DNA of 64,000 nucleotides from Streptomyces tuirus (GCF_014701095.1 NZ_AP023439.1:744001-808000); one strand, 5' to 3'. Positions 49,498-57,906 are shown, counted from the first letter of the stretch. Numbers and translations are program-made. The notes: generated from the sequence alone by a model not told the origin.

Positions 49498-49611
49498 GGC
49501 CCAGGGACGCTAGACCCGGCAGAGGCGCGCGAAGGGGGCGCAGTTCGAAAGGTGTTGGAATATGACCCAAGGGTGTACCGGAGCGATCGGGTCACGCTCG
49601 AACGTGTGCGC

Positions 49612-49691
49612 TGAGACGTCATCCGTGCCTGTGCAGCGTCACCCCTGGCAGTGAGGCGTCATCCGTACCGGTGAGGAATCATGCGGTACAT
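49612..49691. repeat. 20-bp tandem repeat overlapping a start codon
   Basis: Four imperfect units start at 49612, 49632, 49652 and 49672 with exact 20-bp spacing: TGAGACGTCATCCGTGCCTG, TGCAGCGTCACCCCTGGCAG, TGAGGCGTCATCCGTACCGG and TGAGGAATCATGCGGTACAT. The fourth includes the ribosome site and the ATG of the methyltransferase gene. The array forms the leader of that gene. Confidence 0.7.
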
Positions 49692-50289
49692 GAGCGACGA
49701 GCAGACGCGTGTTCAGGAGTTCTTCACAGCCCGCGCCGCCGACTGGGACAGCCGGTTCCCTGACGACGGGCCTGCCTATGCCGCCGCGGTCGCCGAGCTG
49801 GGGCTGCGGACGGGTGACCGGGTGCTCGACGCGGGGTGCGGCACCGGACGCGCCCTGCCGCCGCTGCGAGCCGCCGTGGGGGCCTCAGGGGCGGTCCTCG
49901 GGGCGGACCTGACCCCAGCCATGCTGCGGGAGGCCGTACGGGCCGGACGGGACCGTGACGGGCAGTTGCTCCTCGCGGACGTCGCGGCGCTGCCCCTGCG
50001 CTCGCGGTCGCTGGACGCCGTGTTCGGGGCGGGCCTCATCTCGCACCTCGGGAACCCGGCCGAGAACCTGCGGGAGCTGGCGCGTGTGGTGCGCCCCGGC
50101 GCGGTGCTGGCGCTGTTCCACCCGATCGGCAGGGCGGCTCTCGCGGCTCGCCACGGTCGCCCGCTCACCCCGGACGACCTGCGCGCCGAGCCCAATCTCG
50201 GCCCGCTGCTGGCCGGTTCCGGGTGGCGCCTGACGTCGTACGTCGACGAGGACTCCCGGTTCCTCGCGCTCGCCGTGCGCGAGGACTGA
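49681..50289 (+). CDS. class I SAM-dependent methyltransferase
   Basis: 202 residues from ATG 49681 (ATG 49690 in frame is an alternative) with GAGGA upstream. SAM-binding motif I is VLDAGCGTGRALP (about residue 45), followed by ADLTPAMLREA, LLADVAALPLRS and FGAGLISHLGNPAENLRELARV. This is a small Methyltransf_11-type enzyme. Substrates range over small molecules, quinones and natural products, and nothing nearby narrows this. Its start codon lies within a 20-bp tandem repeat array. Confidence 0.88.
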   Translation: MRYMSDEQTRVQEFFTARAADWDSRFPDDGPAYAAAVAELGLRTGDRVLDAGCGTGRALPPLRAAVGASGAVLGADLTPAMLREAVRAGRDRDGQLLLADVAALPLRSRSLDAVFGAGLISHLGNPAENLRELARVVRPGAVLALFHPIGRAALAARHGRPLTPDDLRAEPNLGPLLAGSGWRLTSYVDEDSRFLALAVRED

Positions 50290-50298
50290 GCCGCCGCG

Positions 50299-51198
50299 TC
50301 ACCCGGCCTCGGCGTCCGGCGCCCCGTGCCGCACGGGGCAGCCCCCGAGGCCCGGCACCGGGCGGGTGCCCAGGTCGGTGATCCGGTAGCCGTACGGGTA
50401 GCCCTTGATCTCCCGGTTCTGGCGGGCGAAGTGCGGGGCGCGCCGGGGCGGCAGCAGGCGCACGGCGCGGCCCCGGAGCCGCACGGCGCGACGCACCCAC
50501 GCACGCGTGGCGTCACTGGGCGGGGTGTAGCGGAATGCGCGCAGCAGCGAGTCGTCGAGCAGCGCGAGGGTCGTGGGGCGCAGCAGGGGCGCGAGCGGGC
50601 CGGGGTACCAGGAGGCCATCAGGTCGAGCGTGGCATCCGAGACCCGCCGGGCGTCCTCGTCCCAGGCGAAGTGGGCGGCCTCGTAGGAGTCGAGGCAGGT
50701 CTCGAACTCCTCGTAGGTGCTGGGGATGTCCTTGATGCCCATGTGCCGGCCCAGAGTGCGGTAGTGGACGACACTGGCGACGGTCTCCTGGCGTGACATC
50801 CTGCGCCAGCCGTAGGCGTCGATCCACCGTTTCGGCATCACGACGAACGTGCAGAGCACGTAGCGCATGTCGTCGTCGCTGATGTCGTAGCTGCGGTGCA
50901 TCTGGTTGATGCGGCGGATCGCGGTGCGGCCCAGGTCGCTGCCGAAGCCGTGCTCGACGATGGCGTCCAGGAGCAGCGAGGTGTCGTCGTAGCGCTTCTG
51001 CGGCCGGTCCGTGAGCTCCGCGGTGCGCGCGAGCAGCCGGCCGATGCCAGGGACGGCGTAGGTGCGGTACAGGGCCAGCTCCAGGGCGCGGGTGAAGTCC
51101 CAGGGGAACTCGTACGCCACGCTGAGCCGGTAGATCTCTGTAGCCTCCTCGTACGGGTCCATCCGCCGGATCTGTTCGAGCCGCGCATAGCGCTTCAC
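50299..51198 (-). CDS. MpaB/DUF2236-type oxygenase-like protein
   Basis: 299 residues from GTG 51198, preceded by GGGGGCGG. The protein is helix-rich and Arg/Tyr/Trp-rich with conserved-looking blocks WDFTRALELALYRTYAVP, FGSDLGRTAIRRINQMHRSY (His) and FVVMPKRWIDAYGWR. It resembles the MpaB/DUF2236 family, which includes latex-clearing protein-type heme oxygenases. Heme binding is not proven from the sequence here. The family has no fixed role in Streptomyces. It is divergent from the gene at 51297. Confidence 0.75.
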   Translation of the reverse strand: MKRYARLEQIRRMDPYEEATEIYRLSVAYEFPWDFTRALELALYRTYAVPGIGRLLARTAELTDRPQKRYDDTSLLLDAIVEHGFGSDLGRTAIRRINQMHRSYDISDDDMRYVLCTFVVMPKRWIDAYGWRRMSRQETVASVVHYRTLGRHMGIKDIPSTYEEFETCLDSYEAAHFAWDEDARRVSDATLDLMASWYPGPLAPLLRPTTLALLDDSLLRAFRYTPPSDATRAWVRRAVRLRGRAVRLLPPRRAPHFARQNREIKGYPYGYRITDLGTRPVPGLGGCPVRHGAPDAEAG

Positions 51199-51226
51199 CG
51201 TGCCGCCCCCTTCTGCCACAGGTTCT

Positions 51227-51241
51227 CCAACTTTACGTTGG
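51227..51241. promoter_or_regulatory. inverted repeat in the MpaB divergent spacer
   Basis: CCAAC-TTTAC-GTTGG, a 5-bp perfect inverted repeat with a 5-base spacer, lies in the 98-bp spacer between two divergent genes, in an A/T-richer patch. It is a candidate operator or promoter-proximal site. Confidence 0.35.
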
Positions 51242-51296
51242 TGACAGGGAGATGGATGACCGGGCACGGCAGGAGCACAGGGGGAAGGTGGTCAGC

Positions 51297-51593
51297 ATGT
51301 GGGACAGGTTCCGCAAAGCCGGGGGACGGGTCGCCGATGCCATGCGCACGGAACCGAAGGCCGACGGGGACAAGCGTCCGCACAACCTCTTCGAGGCCGC
51401 GGCGACGTACGTGACGGCCGGGGCGCAGGACGACCAGGAGCGGGCCGACGAGGCGGCCGGCTGGGTGTCGCCGGAGGCGCTGTCGTTCGGCGTGAACGAG
51501 CTGGCCCGCCGGGCCGTGATCGCGCTGGCCCGGGAGCGCGGTGAGTCGCCGGAGACCGTGGCGCGCGGGTTGCTGGGACTGCCGGCGGCGTGA
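51297..51593 (+). CDS. small hypothetical protein (98 residues)
   Basis: Starts at ATG 51297 (GTG 51288 possible) with GGGGAAGG upstream. The product MWDRFRKAGGRVADAMRTEP continues into a helical C-terminus with LSFGVNELARRAVIALARER, resembling a small soluble helical bundle. There is no signal peptide, no Cys and no family I recognise. It is divergent from the MpaB-type gene and upstream of another hypothetical gene by 135 bases. Confidence 0.7.
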   Translation: MWDRFRKAGGRVADAMRTEPKADGDKRPHNLFEAAATYVTAGAQDDQERADEAAGWVSPEALSFGVNELARRAVIALARERGESPETVARGLLGLPAA

Positions 51594-51728
51594 TGCGCGC
51601 GGGCCGGACGGCCGATTCGCCCCGTCCGCCGGAAAACTGCAGCTCGGCGTGCGCATGCGAGGCCGTGACAAGGGGCTTGCGGGCGCACTAGGGTGCGCGC
51701 CGGTGGACGAACCGATGGGGAGGCTGGG

Positions 51729-52601
51729 ATGGCCGGGACGGACGAGGAAGCCGTCGCCGCCGAGGACGATGCGCTCTATGTGCTCACGGCGGTGCTGCTG
51801 ACGCCGGCGAAGTTCCCGAGTGTGCTGGGCGACGACTACCCCGAGGCATGCGCGGCGCTCGGTCTCGCGCCGCTCGCCGACGGGTACGGGCTGGTGCTCG
51901 GGCAGGACGGCGAGGGCGCCCGGTGGACGGTGGCCATCGACGACGTTTCCCTGGTGGCCGTCGCGATCGCGTCCTGGGACTGCGGCATGGAGTACGAGCT
52001 GTCGCCCGACGAGCGCACGGTCGTCGCGGCTCTGCCCGGCTGGCCCCTCGCGGTCGCCGTCGCGGCCCCCGGGGTGCCCGCGCCGCACGATCCGGGCCCG
52101 GAGGCGGACGACCGGCCTCCGCTGACTCCGCCGGACACCAGCGTCTGGGGGCCGGCGCAGCGGCGTCTGGGCGCGGACGAGATCGCGCTCCAGTGGGCGG
52201 TGTGGCGGGAGCAGGTCGACGACACGGAGTTCCCGACGCCCGCGGCCTCCGGAGAGCCGGGTGACGAGGGCGGACCGGACAGCGAACAGGACCGTGAGCC
52301 GGACGGCCGCGGGGAGAACGGGCAGATGGGGGGCCGCAGCGGCATCCGGCGTGTTCTCGCGGAGGCCCGCACGTACATCGACTCGCCGCCGCCGCTGGGC
52401 CGGGTGCGGTCGTCCTTCGCCTCAGGTGACGCCCGAACCCTGCGAGCCGACGGTCCGGGCTGGTCGCTCGTCGCCCGGACCGACGACATCGCCTTTGTGC
52501 TGCTCGACGAGGAACCCGGCGAGGTCCTGCCGGTGGGCCGGGGCCCGGAGCTGCCGGGTCTCCTCGACGCGCTGGACAAGATCGCCGTACGGCCGAACTG
52601 A
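51729..52601 (+). CDS. hypothetical protein (290 residues)
   Basis: Starts at ATG 51729 with GGGGAGG five bases upstream. A globular N-terminal region (about 10-120: LYVLTAVLLTPAKFPSVLG, VAIASWDCGMEYELSPDERTVV) is followed by an acidic disordered stretch (about 120-200) and a second globular part near the C-terminus (FASGDARTLRADGPGWSLVA, ending LLDALDKIAV). No catalytic motif, membrane helix or known family is seen. The codon bias is normal. A 19-bp repeat array lies right after its stop codon. Confidence 0.75.
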   Translation: MAGTDEEAVAAEDDALYVLTAVLLTPAKFPSVLGDDYPEACAALGLAPLADGYGLVLGQDGEGARWTVAIDDVSLVAVAIASWDCGMEYELSPDERTVVAALPGWPLAVAVAAPGVPAPHDPGPEADDRPPLTPPDTSVWGPAQRRLGADEIALQWAVWREQVDDTEFPTPAASGEPGDEGGPDSEQDREPDGRGENGQMGGRSGIRRVLAEARTYIDSPPPLGRVRSSFASGDARTLRADGPGWSLVARTDDIAFVLLDEEPGEVLPVGRGPELPGLLDALDKIAVRPN

Positions 52602-52621
52602 GCCGGCCGGGCCGGGCTGAG

Positions 52622-52735
52622 CCGATTCAGCCGAGTCTGGCCGATCCAGACCGGTTTATCCGATTCGGTAGGCCCTGACTGATACAGCCTGGCCTGACCG
52701 ACTCAGCCCGGCCTGGCCGACACGGCTGGGCCGAG
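52622..52735. repeat. 19-bp tandem repeat, six imperfect copies
   Basis: The core CCGATTCAG (variants CCGATCCAG, CCGATTCGG, CTGATACAG, CCGACTCAG, CCGACACGG) begins at 52622, 52641, 52660, 52679, 52698 and 52717: exact 19-bp spacing over six units. The array fills the spacer between the convergent hypothetical gene and small membrane protein gene. It ends inside the hairpin at 52724-52756. No coding is implied. Confidence 0.8.
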
Positions 52736-52756
52736 GCAGTTCGGCTCGGCCCAGCC
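52724..52756. terminator. strong bidirectional hairpin
   Basis: GGCTGGGCCGAG and CTCGGCCCAGCC form a perfect 12-bp stem with a 9-base loop between two convergent genes, following the 19-bp repeat array. Confidence 0.7.
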
Positions 52757-52794
52757 ACCGCCGCACACATGAGGCCATACCGCGTCAGCGCGCC

Positions 52795-52977
52795 TCAGCG
52801 GCCGAGCTCCTTGCGCGTGGCGCGGCGCAGCCTGCGCCGCTGGGATGGATCCAGCGTGAGGTACGCGGCGGCCGGGACTCCCAGGATGATCAGGAGCGAT
52901 GCCCACCAGGGCAGCCAGATCAGCAGGATGAGCCCGACCGCCACACCGCCCGCGGCGATCTTGGCGTTCTTCGACAT
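52795..52977 (-). CDS. small membrane protein (60 residues)
   Basis: Starts at ATG 52977 with GGAGG eight bases upstream. A Lys/Ala N-terminus is followed by about 35 hydrophobic residues (GGVAVGLILLIWLPWWASLL...), enough for two membrane helices, and an Arg-rich C-terminus RRRLRRATRKELGR, likely cytoplasmic. Such small membrane proteins are common in Streptomyces but have no assigned function. The strong ribosome site supports real translation. Confidence 0.75.
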   Translation of the reverse strand: MSKNAKIAAGGVAVGLILLIWLPWWASLLIILGVPAAAYLTLDPSQRRRLRRATRKELGR

Positions 52978-53255
52978 GACTGTCGCCTCCTTCGCGGCCA
53001 CTGCCGCTCTCTGTCTCGAAAACGGACCCGCCTCCACGGCGGTTCCGGACCGCGACCCTGAGACATCCCTGAGGTGCGACCCCGACGCACCCCCGAGACC
53101 TCCATGGTGACCCGGCTCACACCTCTTCCACACCCATGTGCACCGGAAGTGCTGTACTCTCGGCGACTCCGCTCTCACTAGTCAAATTTGAGGAATCAGC
53201 TATAGCCGAGCATCCGACTCTCCCGGCACCCTCCTCCGACCTCTCCGAACTGGCC

Positions 53256-56105
53256 ATGTGCAGCTCCGTGTTCCTGCCCGGCGACCCCGCGCGCACGGGC
53301 AGGGTCGCCTTCTGGCGGCCGGACGGCGTCGCCCCCGTCGTGGATGCTTCGCCCGTCACCGACCTGACCGTCGCACTGCCCCGTGACGGCGGGATCGAGG
53401 CAGCCCGTGTCCCCGCCGCCCTGCTGCCGGTGGGCACGGCGCTTCCGGTCCTCACGCGTGCGCGTGCCGTCGGACACGGACATCGGTCCACCGTCTTCTG
53501 GGGAGCGGCCACCCTGCACGCCCTGCACCTCGTGGCGCGCGGACTGCTGCTGCCCGGACTGTCCCCCAGCGACCACGACGCCTGGCGCACCGGCCCGCTG
53601 CGCGCCCAGGACATCGAGGCCGTACGCCGGCTCGCCGCCGCGATGCCGCCCGAGGCGCACGCCACGCCCCTGGAAGGCGCCGGACCGCTGCTGCTGCCCG
53701 ACCCTGAGCAGCTCCTGCGCGCCTTCCTCGACGCGGTCGCCGACACCCTGCCCCGCTCCCCCGCGGCGCCGCTGGTGACGGGCGGCCCCGCCTACAGCAG
53801 CCCTGAACCGGTGCGGCTGCCCGAGCAGCGCGCCTGGGCCGCCGATGTCGCCGCGGGCCACGACGCGGGCGTGCGGCTGTCACTGCGGATCGAGGCGGAT
53901 GGACTGAAAGACGCGGCGGACGGTCTGACGGACGCGGCGGACAGTTTGGCCGACGCGGCGGACGAGGGCGCGGACGTCACGTTCCGGGCCGTGCTCCAGG
54001 TGCACAGCGTCAGCGATCCGGCGCTCGTCGCGGACGCCGCGGACGTCTGGGCCGGCGCCACGGGCGACGCCTTCGGCCCGCGCGCGCGGATGGACGCGCT
54101 GCTCGCGCTGCGCCGGGCCGCCCGGGCCTGGGCCCCGCTGACACCTCTGCTGTCGGCTGCCGTGCCGGACGCGGCCGAACTCGCCGACGAGGAGGTCACC
54201 GACCTGCTCGGCGCGGGTGCCCGCGCGCTCCGGGCGGCCGGGGTCGACGTGCACTGGCCGAAGGGGCTGTCCCGTGAGCTCAGCACGCACGCGGAGGTGG
54301 GACCCTCCGACGGCGGTCCGGAGTCCGGCAGGGAGTTCGCCGGGCTGCCGTCGTTCCTGTCCGCCGACGCGCTGCTCGCCTTCACATGGTCGTTCGCCGT
54401 GGGTGACCGGCGGCTGGACCGCGCGGAGCTGGACCGTCTCGCCGAGGCGAAGCGCCCGCTGGTGCGGCTGCGCGACCAGTGGGTCCTGATCGACCCTGAG
54501 GAGGCACGCCTGGCCCGCTCCGGGCAGGACCGCAAGGTGACACCGGTGGACGCCCTCGGCGCGGCCCTGACGGGCTGGGCGGAGGTGGACGGCCGCCGGG
54601 TCGAGGTGCGGCCGACCGGCTGGCTGGCGACGGTGCGGGAGCGGCTCGCGGACCCCGAGGGGCAGCAGCCCGTGGAGCAGCCTGCCGCCCTCGCCGCCAC
54701 CCTGCGGGACTACCAGCGGCGGGGCCTGAACTGGCTCGCCGGTATGACATCCCTCGGCCTGGGCTGCTGCCTCGCCGACGACATGGGGCTGGGCAAGACG
54801 ATCACGCTGATCGCCCTCCACCTGCACCGGCAGTCCGACGCCGGGTCCGCCGGACCGACCCTGGTGGTCTGCCCGACGTCCCTGATGGGCAACTGGCAGC
54901 GGGAGATCGAACGGTTCGCGCCCGGCACACCGGTGCGGCGCTTCCACGGTGCGCGGCGCGGCCTGGAGGGGCTGGCCGACGGGGAGTTCGTGCTCACCAC
55001 GTACGGCACGATGCGCCTTGACGCGCCCCGGCTCGCCGGCGTTCCGTGGGGCATGCTCGTGGCGGACGAGGCCCAGCACGTGAAGAACCCGTACTCGTCC
55101 ACCGCCCGGGAGCTGCGTTCCATCGGTGCACGCGCGCGCGTGGCGCTCACCGGCACCCCGGTGGAGAACAACCTGTCGGAGCTGTGGGCGATCCTCGACT
55201 GGACGACTCCGGGCCTGCTGGGCCGGCTCGGCACCTTCCGCCGGCGGTATGCGGAGGCCGTCGAGGGCGGTCAGGACCCGGCCGCGGCCGACCGGCTGGC
55301 CCGGCTCGTACGGCCCTTCCTGCTGCGCCGCCGCAAGTCGGACCCCGGCATCGCGCCCGAGCTGCCGCCGAAGACGGAGACCGATCACGCCGTGTCGCTC
55401 ACCCGGGAGCAGGCGGCGCTGTACGAGGCCGTGGTGCGCGAGGCGCTCGCGGAGATCGCCGGCGCCGGCAGCATGGCCCGGCGGGGTCTGATCGTGAAGC
55501 TGCTGACCGGCCTCAAGCAGATCTGCAACCACCCGGCGCAGTACCTCAAGGAGGAGCGGCCGGTGATCTCCGGGCGGTCCGGGAAGCTGGAGCTCCTGGA
55601 CGAGTTGCTCGACACGATTCTCGCCGAGGAGGCAGGCGTGCTGGTGTTCACCCAGTACGTGCAGATGGCCCGTCTCCTCGAACGGCATCTGGCAGCTCGC
55701 GGCACACCCTCGCAGTTCCTGCACGGAGGGACGCCCGTCGCCGAGCGCGAGGCCATGGTGCGGCGCTTCCAGGACGGCGAGGTGCCGGTGTTCCTGCTGT
55801 CGTTGAAGGCGGCGGGCACCGGGCTGAACCTCACCCGCGCCGAGCACGTCGTGCACTACGACCGCTGGTGGAACCCGGCCGTCGAGGCGCAGGCCACGGA
55901 CCGCGCGTACCGCATCGGCCAGCTGCGGCCCGTGCAGGTGCACCGGATCATCGCGGAGGGAACGATCGAGGACCGCATCGCCGAACTGCTGCTGCGCAAG
56001 CGGAAGCTGGCGGACGCGGTCCTGAGCGCCGGTGAGGCGGCACTCACGGAACTGACGGACGCGGAACTGGCGGATCTGGTCGCGCTGCGAGGGGGCCTGC
56101 GATGA
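53256..56105 (+). CDS. SNF2/Rad54-family helicase
   Basis: 949 residues from ATG 53256; ATG 53136 is in frame but the 53160-53215 stretch is A/T-rich and promoter-like. The long N-terminal region (to about 470) is typical of SNF2 helicase-associated proteins; the ATPase part follows with Walker A ADDMGLGKTI, DEAQ-box VADEAQH, SPRL-like LTGTPVENN and the C-terminal arginine-finger region WWNPAVEAQATDRAYRIGQ. SNF2 proteins translocate on double-stranded DNA and remodel DNA-protein complexes. Its ATGA stop-start overlaps the SWIM gene, implying a complex. A three-unit repeat of LxDAAD lies near 216-237. Confidence 0.9.
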   Translation: MCSSVFLPGDPARTGRVAFWRPDGVAPVVDASPVTDLTVALPRDGGIEAARVPAALLPVGTALPVLTRARAVGHGHRSTVFWGAATLHALHLVARGLLLPGLSPSDHDAWRTGPLRAQDIEAVRRLAAAMPPEAHATPLEGAGPLLLPDPEQLLRAFLDAVADTLPRSPAAPLVTGGPAYSSPEPVRLPEQRAWAADVAAGHDAGVRLSLRIEADGLKDAADGLTDAADSLADAADEGADVTFRAVLQVHSVSDPALVADAADVWAGATGDAFGPRARMDALLALRRAARAWAPLTPLLSAAVPDAAELADEEVTDLLGAGARALRAAGVDVHWPKGLSRELSTHAEVGPSDGGPESGREFAGLPSFLSADALLAFTWSFAVGDRRLDRAELDRLAEAKRPLVRLRDQWVLIDPEEARLARSGQDRKVTPVDALGAALTGWAEVDGRRVEVRPTGWLATVRERLADPEGQQPVEQPAALAATLRDYQRRGLNWLAGMTSLGLGCCLADDMGLGKTITLIALHLHRQSDAGSAGPTLVVCPTSLMGNWQREIERFAPGTPVRRFHGARRGLEGLADGEFVLTTYGTMRLDAPRLAGVPWGMLVADEAQHVKNPYSSTARELRSIGARARVALTGTPVENNLSELWAILDWTTPGLLGRLGTFRRRYAEAVEGGQDPAAADRLARLVRPFLLRRRKSDPGIAPELPPKTETDHAVSLTREQAALYEAVVREALAEIAGAGSMARRGLIVKLLTGLKQICNHPAQYLKEERPVISGRSGKLELLDELLDTILAEEAGVLVFTQYVQMARLLERHLAARGTPSQFLHGGTPVAEREAMVRRFQDGEVPVFLLSLKAAGTGLNLTRAEHVVHYDRWWNPAVEAQATDRAYRIGQLRPVQVHRIIAEGTIEDRIAELLLRKRKLADAVLSAGEAALTELTDAELADLVALRGGLR
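53901..53963 (+). repeat. 21-bp in-frame coding repeat in the SNF2 gene
   Basis: Three consecutive 21-bp units each encode a seven-residue variant of G-L-x-D-A-A-D (GLKDAAD, GLTDAAD, SLADAAD). It is a small length-variable insertion in the non-catalytic N-terminal part. Confidence 0.8.
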
Positions 56106-57379
56106 CTCGGCACGAAGACGGCGACATGGAACGCACCTTCGCGGCACTGCCGCCCGCGCACGGGAAGGGCTTCGCGCAGACCTGGTGGGGCCAGGCCTGG
56201 CTGACGGCCCTGGAGAGCACGGCGCTGGACTCGGCGCAGCTCAAGACGGGCCGCCGGCTCGCCCGTGCGGGCGCGGTCGGGACGGTGTCGGTGCGCCCCG
56301 GGCGGCTCACGGCCGTCGTCCTGGACCGCGACCGTACGGCGCACCGGGCCGACGTCCTGCTGGAGGAGCTCTCGCCCGAGCAGTGGGACCGCTTCCTCGA
56401 CATAACGGTGGAGCGGGCCGGTCACGTGGCGGCGCTGCTGGACCGGGAGATGCCGCCGCACTTGGTCGAGGACGCGGCGGACGCGGGAGTGGAACTGCTC
56501 CCGGGCCTGGGAGACCTGGAACCGGAATGCGACTGCGAGGCATGGGACCACTGCGGCCACACGGCGGCGCTCTGCTACCAGGTGGCCCGGTTGCTCGATC
56601 AGGACCCGTTCGTGCTGCTGCTGATGCGGGGGCGCGCCGAGGGTTCGGTGCTGGACGATCTCCAGAGCCGTAGCGGTACGTCCGCGGCGGAGCCCTCGGC
56701 TCCGGAGGGTGTGGACGCCGCCGAGGCGTACGCGGCCGGTGACATCCTGCCTCCGCTGCCGCCCCTGCCCGAACTCCCCGTCGAGCCGGGCGTACCGCCG
56801 TCCCTCGACACCGAGACTCCACCGGCCCCCGGCGTCGACCCGGCCGCGCTGGAGTTCCTGGCCGTGCGGACCGCCGTAGAGGCCCATGGTCTGCTCCGGG
56901 GAGCGCTCCGGGCGGAGCCCTGTCTGGAGGTGACGTCGGCTCAGGACGCGGTACGGCTGGCCGCGGGTGTTCCCGGGCCGGAGATGACCGACCGGCTCGC
57001 CGCCGGGTCGGGGCGCGGCAGGGAGGGGTTGGCGACGGCCGTGTGCGCCTGGCGTCACGGCGGTACGGAGGCACTGTCGGTCCTGGACGAGGAGTGGCAG
57101 CCGCAGGACGAGACGCTCGCACGCGCGCGTGCCGCCCTGGACTCGGCCTGGGAGACCGGTGAACGGCCTCAGTTGCGAGCCCGGGCCAACCGCTGGACGG
57201 TCGTCGGCGCACCGGTCCAGCTGCGCCTCGGACGGGACGGCCGCTGGTGGCCCTACCGCAAGGAGCGCAGCCGGTGGCAGCCCGCCGGGGGCGCCGCACA
57301 GGATCCGGCGACGGCGCTGGCGTCGGTGACGGCTGCGGCGTCGGCGGAGCCCGCCCCCGAAGAAGGGACCTCCCTCTGA
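56102..57379 (+). CDS. SWIM zinc-finger protein, partner of the SNF2 helicase
   Basis: 425 residues from ATG 56102, overlapping the SNF2 stop by four bases. The SWIM motif, CxC...CxH, is present as ECDCEAWDHCGHTAALC (about residues 140-157), preceded by conserved blocks FAQTWWGQAWLTAL and the WGQ/Trp-rich helix. From established knowledge SWIM domains were defined in bacterial proteins encoded next to SNF2 helicases and may bind DNA or proteins. The C-terminal half is Ala/Pro-rich and likely flexible. The function of the pair is unknown. Confidence 0.88.
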   Translation: MTRHEDGDMERTFAALPPAHGKGFAQTWWGQAWLTALESTALDSAQLKTGRRLARAGAVGTVSVRPGRLTAVVLDRDRTAHRADVLLEELSPEQWDRFLDITVERAGHVAALLDREMPPHLVEDAADAGVELLPGLGDLEPECDCEAWDHCGHTAALCYQVARLLDQDPFVLLLMRGRAEGSVLDDLQSRSGTSAAEPSAPEGVDAAEAYAAGDILPPLPPLPELPVEPGVPPSLDTETPPAPGVDPAALEFLAVRTAVEAHGLLRGALRAEPCLEVTSAQDAVRLAAGVPGPEMTDRLAAGSGRGREGLATAVCAWRHGGTEALSVLDEEWQPQDETLARARAALDSAWETGERPQLRARANRWTVVGAPVQLRLGRDGRWWPYRKERSRWQPAGGAAQDPATALASVTAAASAEPAPEEGTSL

Positions 57380-57399
57380 AGATCTTGGGGGTGCGGGCG

Positions 57400-57750
57400 T
57401 CAGGGCACTGGTTCGCCGGGGTCCAGGGACGGAAGGAGCGATTCGAGATCGCTCGGAAGGTCACTGGGCAGATCGCTCGGCAGCTTGGTCGGGAAGCCCG
57501 ACGGCAGCCGGGTCGGCAGATCGCTCGGCAGCCTGGAGGGCAGCTGGGTGGGGATGCCGAAGGACGGGGCGGGAGTGGCGCTCGTGCTCCCGCCGGACGG
57601 CTCCTCGTCCGACGAGTCACCCCGGTCCGAGGCCATCAGCACCACGAGCGACACGGCGGCGACGGCCACGAACACGACGAGGAGGACGAACAGCGGGTTC
57701 CGGCGCCGGGGAGGCCCGGGCGGATGCGGTGGTACGGGCGGCATGGCCAT
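57400..57750 (-). CDS. Pro-rich membrane-anchored hypothetical protein
   Basis: 116 residues from ATG 57750 (ATG 57744 possible); no clear ribosome site. A Pro-rich cytoplasmic start (MAMPPVPPHPPGPPRRRN) leads to one membrane helix (about 20-42: LFVLLVVFVAVAAVSLVVLM), then a Ser/Thr-rich stretch and a run of L-P-S/T-x units (LPSRLPSDLPTRLPS and on) that continues almost to the C-terminus. Such repeats suggest an extended wall-spanning stalk outside the cell. It is not a recognised family. Confidence 0.55.
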   Translation of the reverse strand: MAMPPVPPHPPGPPRRRNPLFVLLVVFVAVAAVSLVVLMASDRGDSSDEEPSGGSTSATPAPSFGIPTQLPSRLPSDLPTRLPSGFPTKLPSDLPSDLPSDLESLLPSLDPGEPVP

Positions 57751-57844
57751 ACCGACCAGAGTCGCCGCGCGCCCCTCGGGCCGGGAGGGGCGCACGGAAG
57801 CTGATACGGACTCATGGCGTGGACCGCATGATTCCGGAGCATGT

Positions 57845-57906
57845 CGGGCCCGCCGGCCGGCCGGACCATGACGGGCCCGCCGGCCGGCCGGACCATGACG
57901 GGCCCG
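57845..57906. repeat. 27-bp perfect tandem repeat
   Basis: CGGGCCCGCCGGCCGGCCGG followed by ACCATGA occurs at 57845-57871 and, with no change, at 57872-57898; a third copy starts at 57899 and diverges after eight bases. It lies in the 230-bp spacer between the Pro-rich membrane protein gene and the xylA 3' end. The rest of the spacer shows no coding signal. Confidence 0.8.

Noticed and set aside
53136..53255. N-terminal extension of the SNF2 protein from ATG 53136
   Set aside because: The ATG has no ribosome site and the stretch 53160-53215 is A/T-rich and promoter-like, so I start the gene at 53256. The longer form cannot be excluded.
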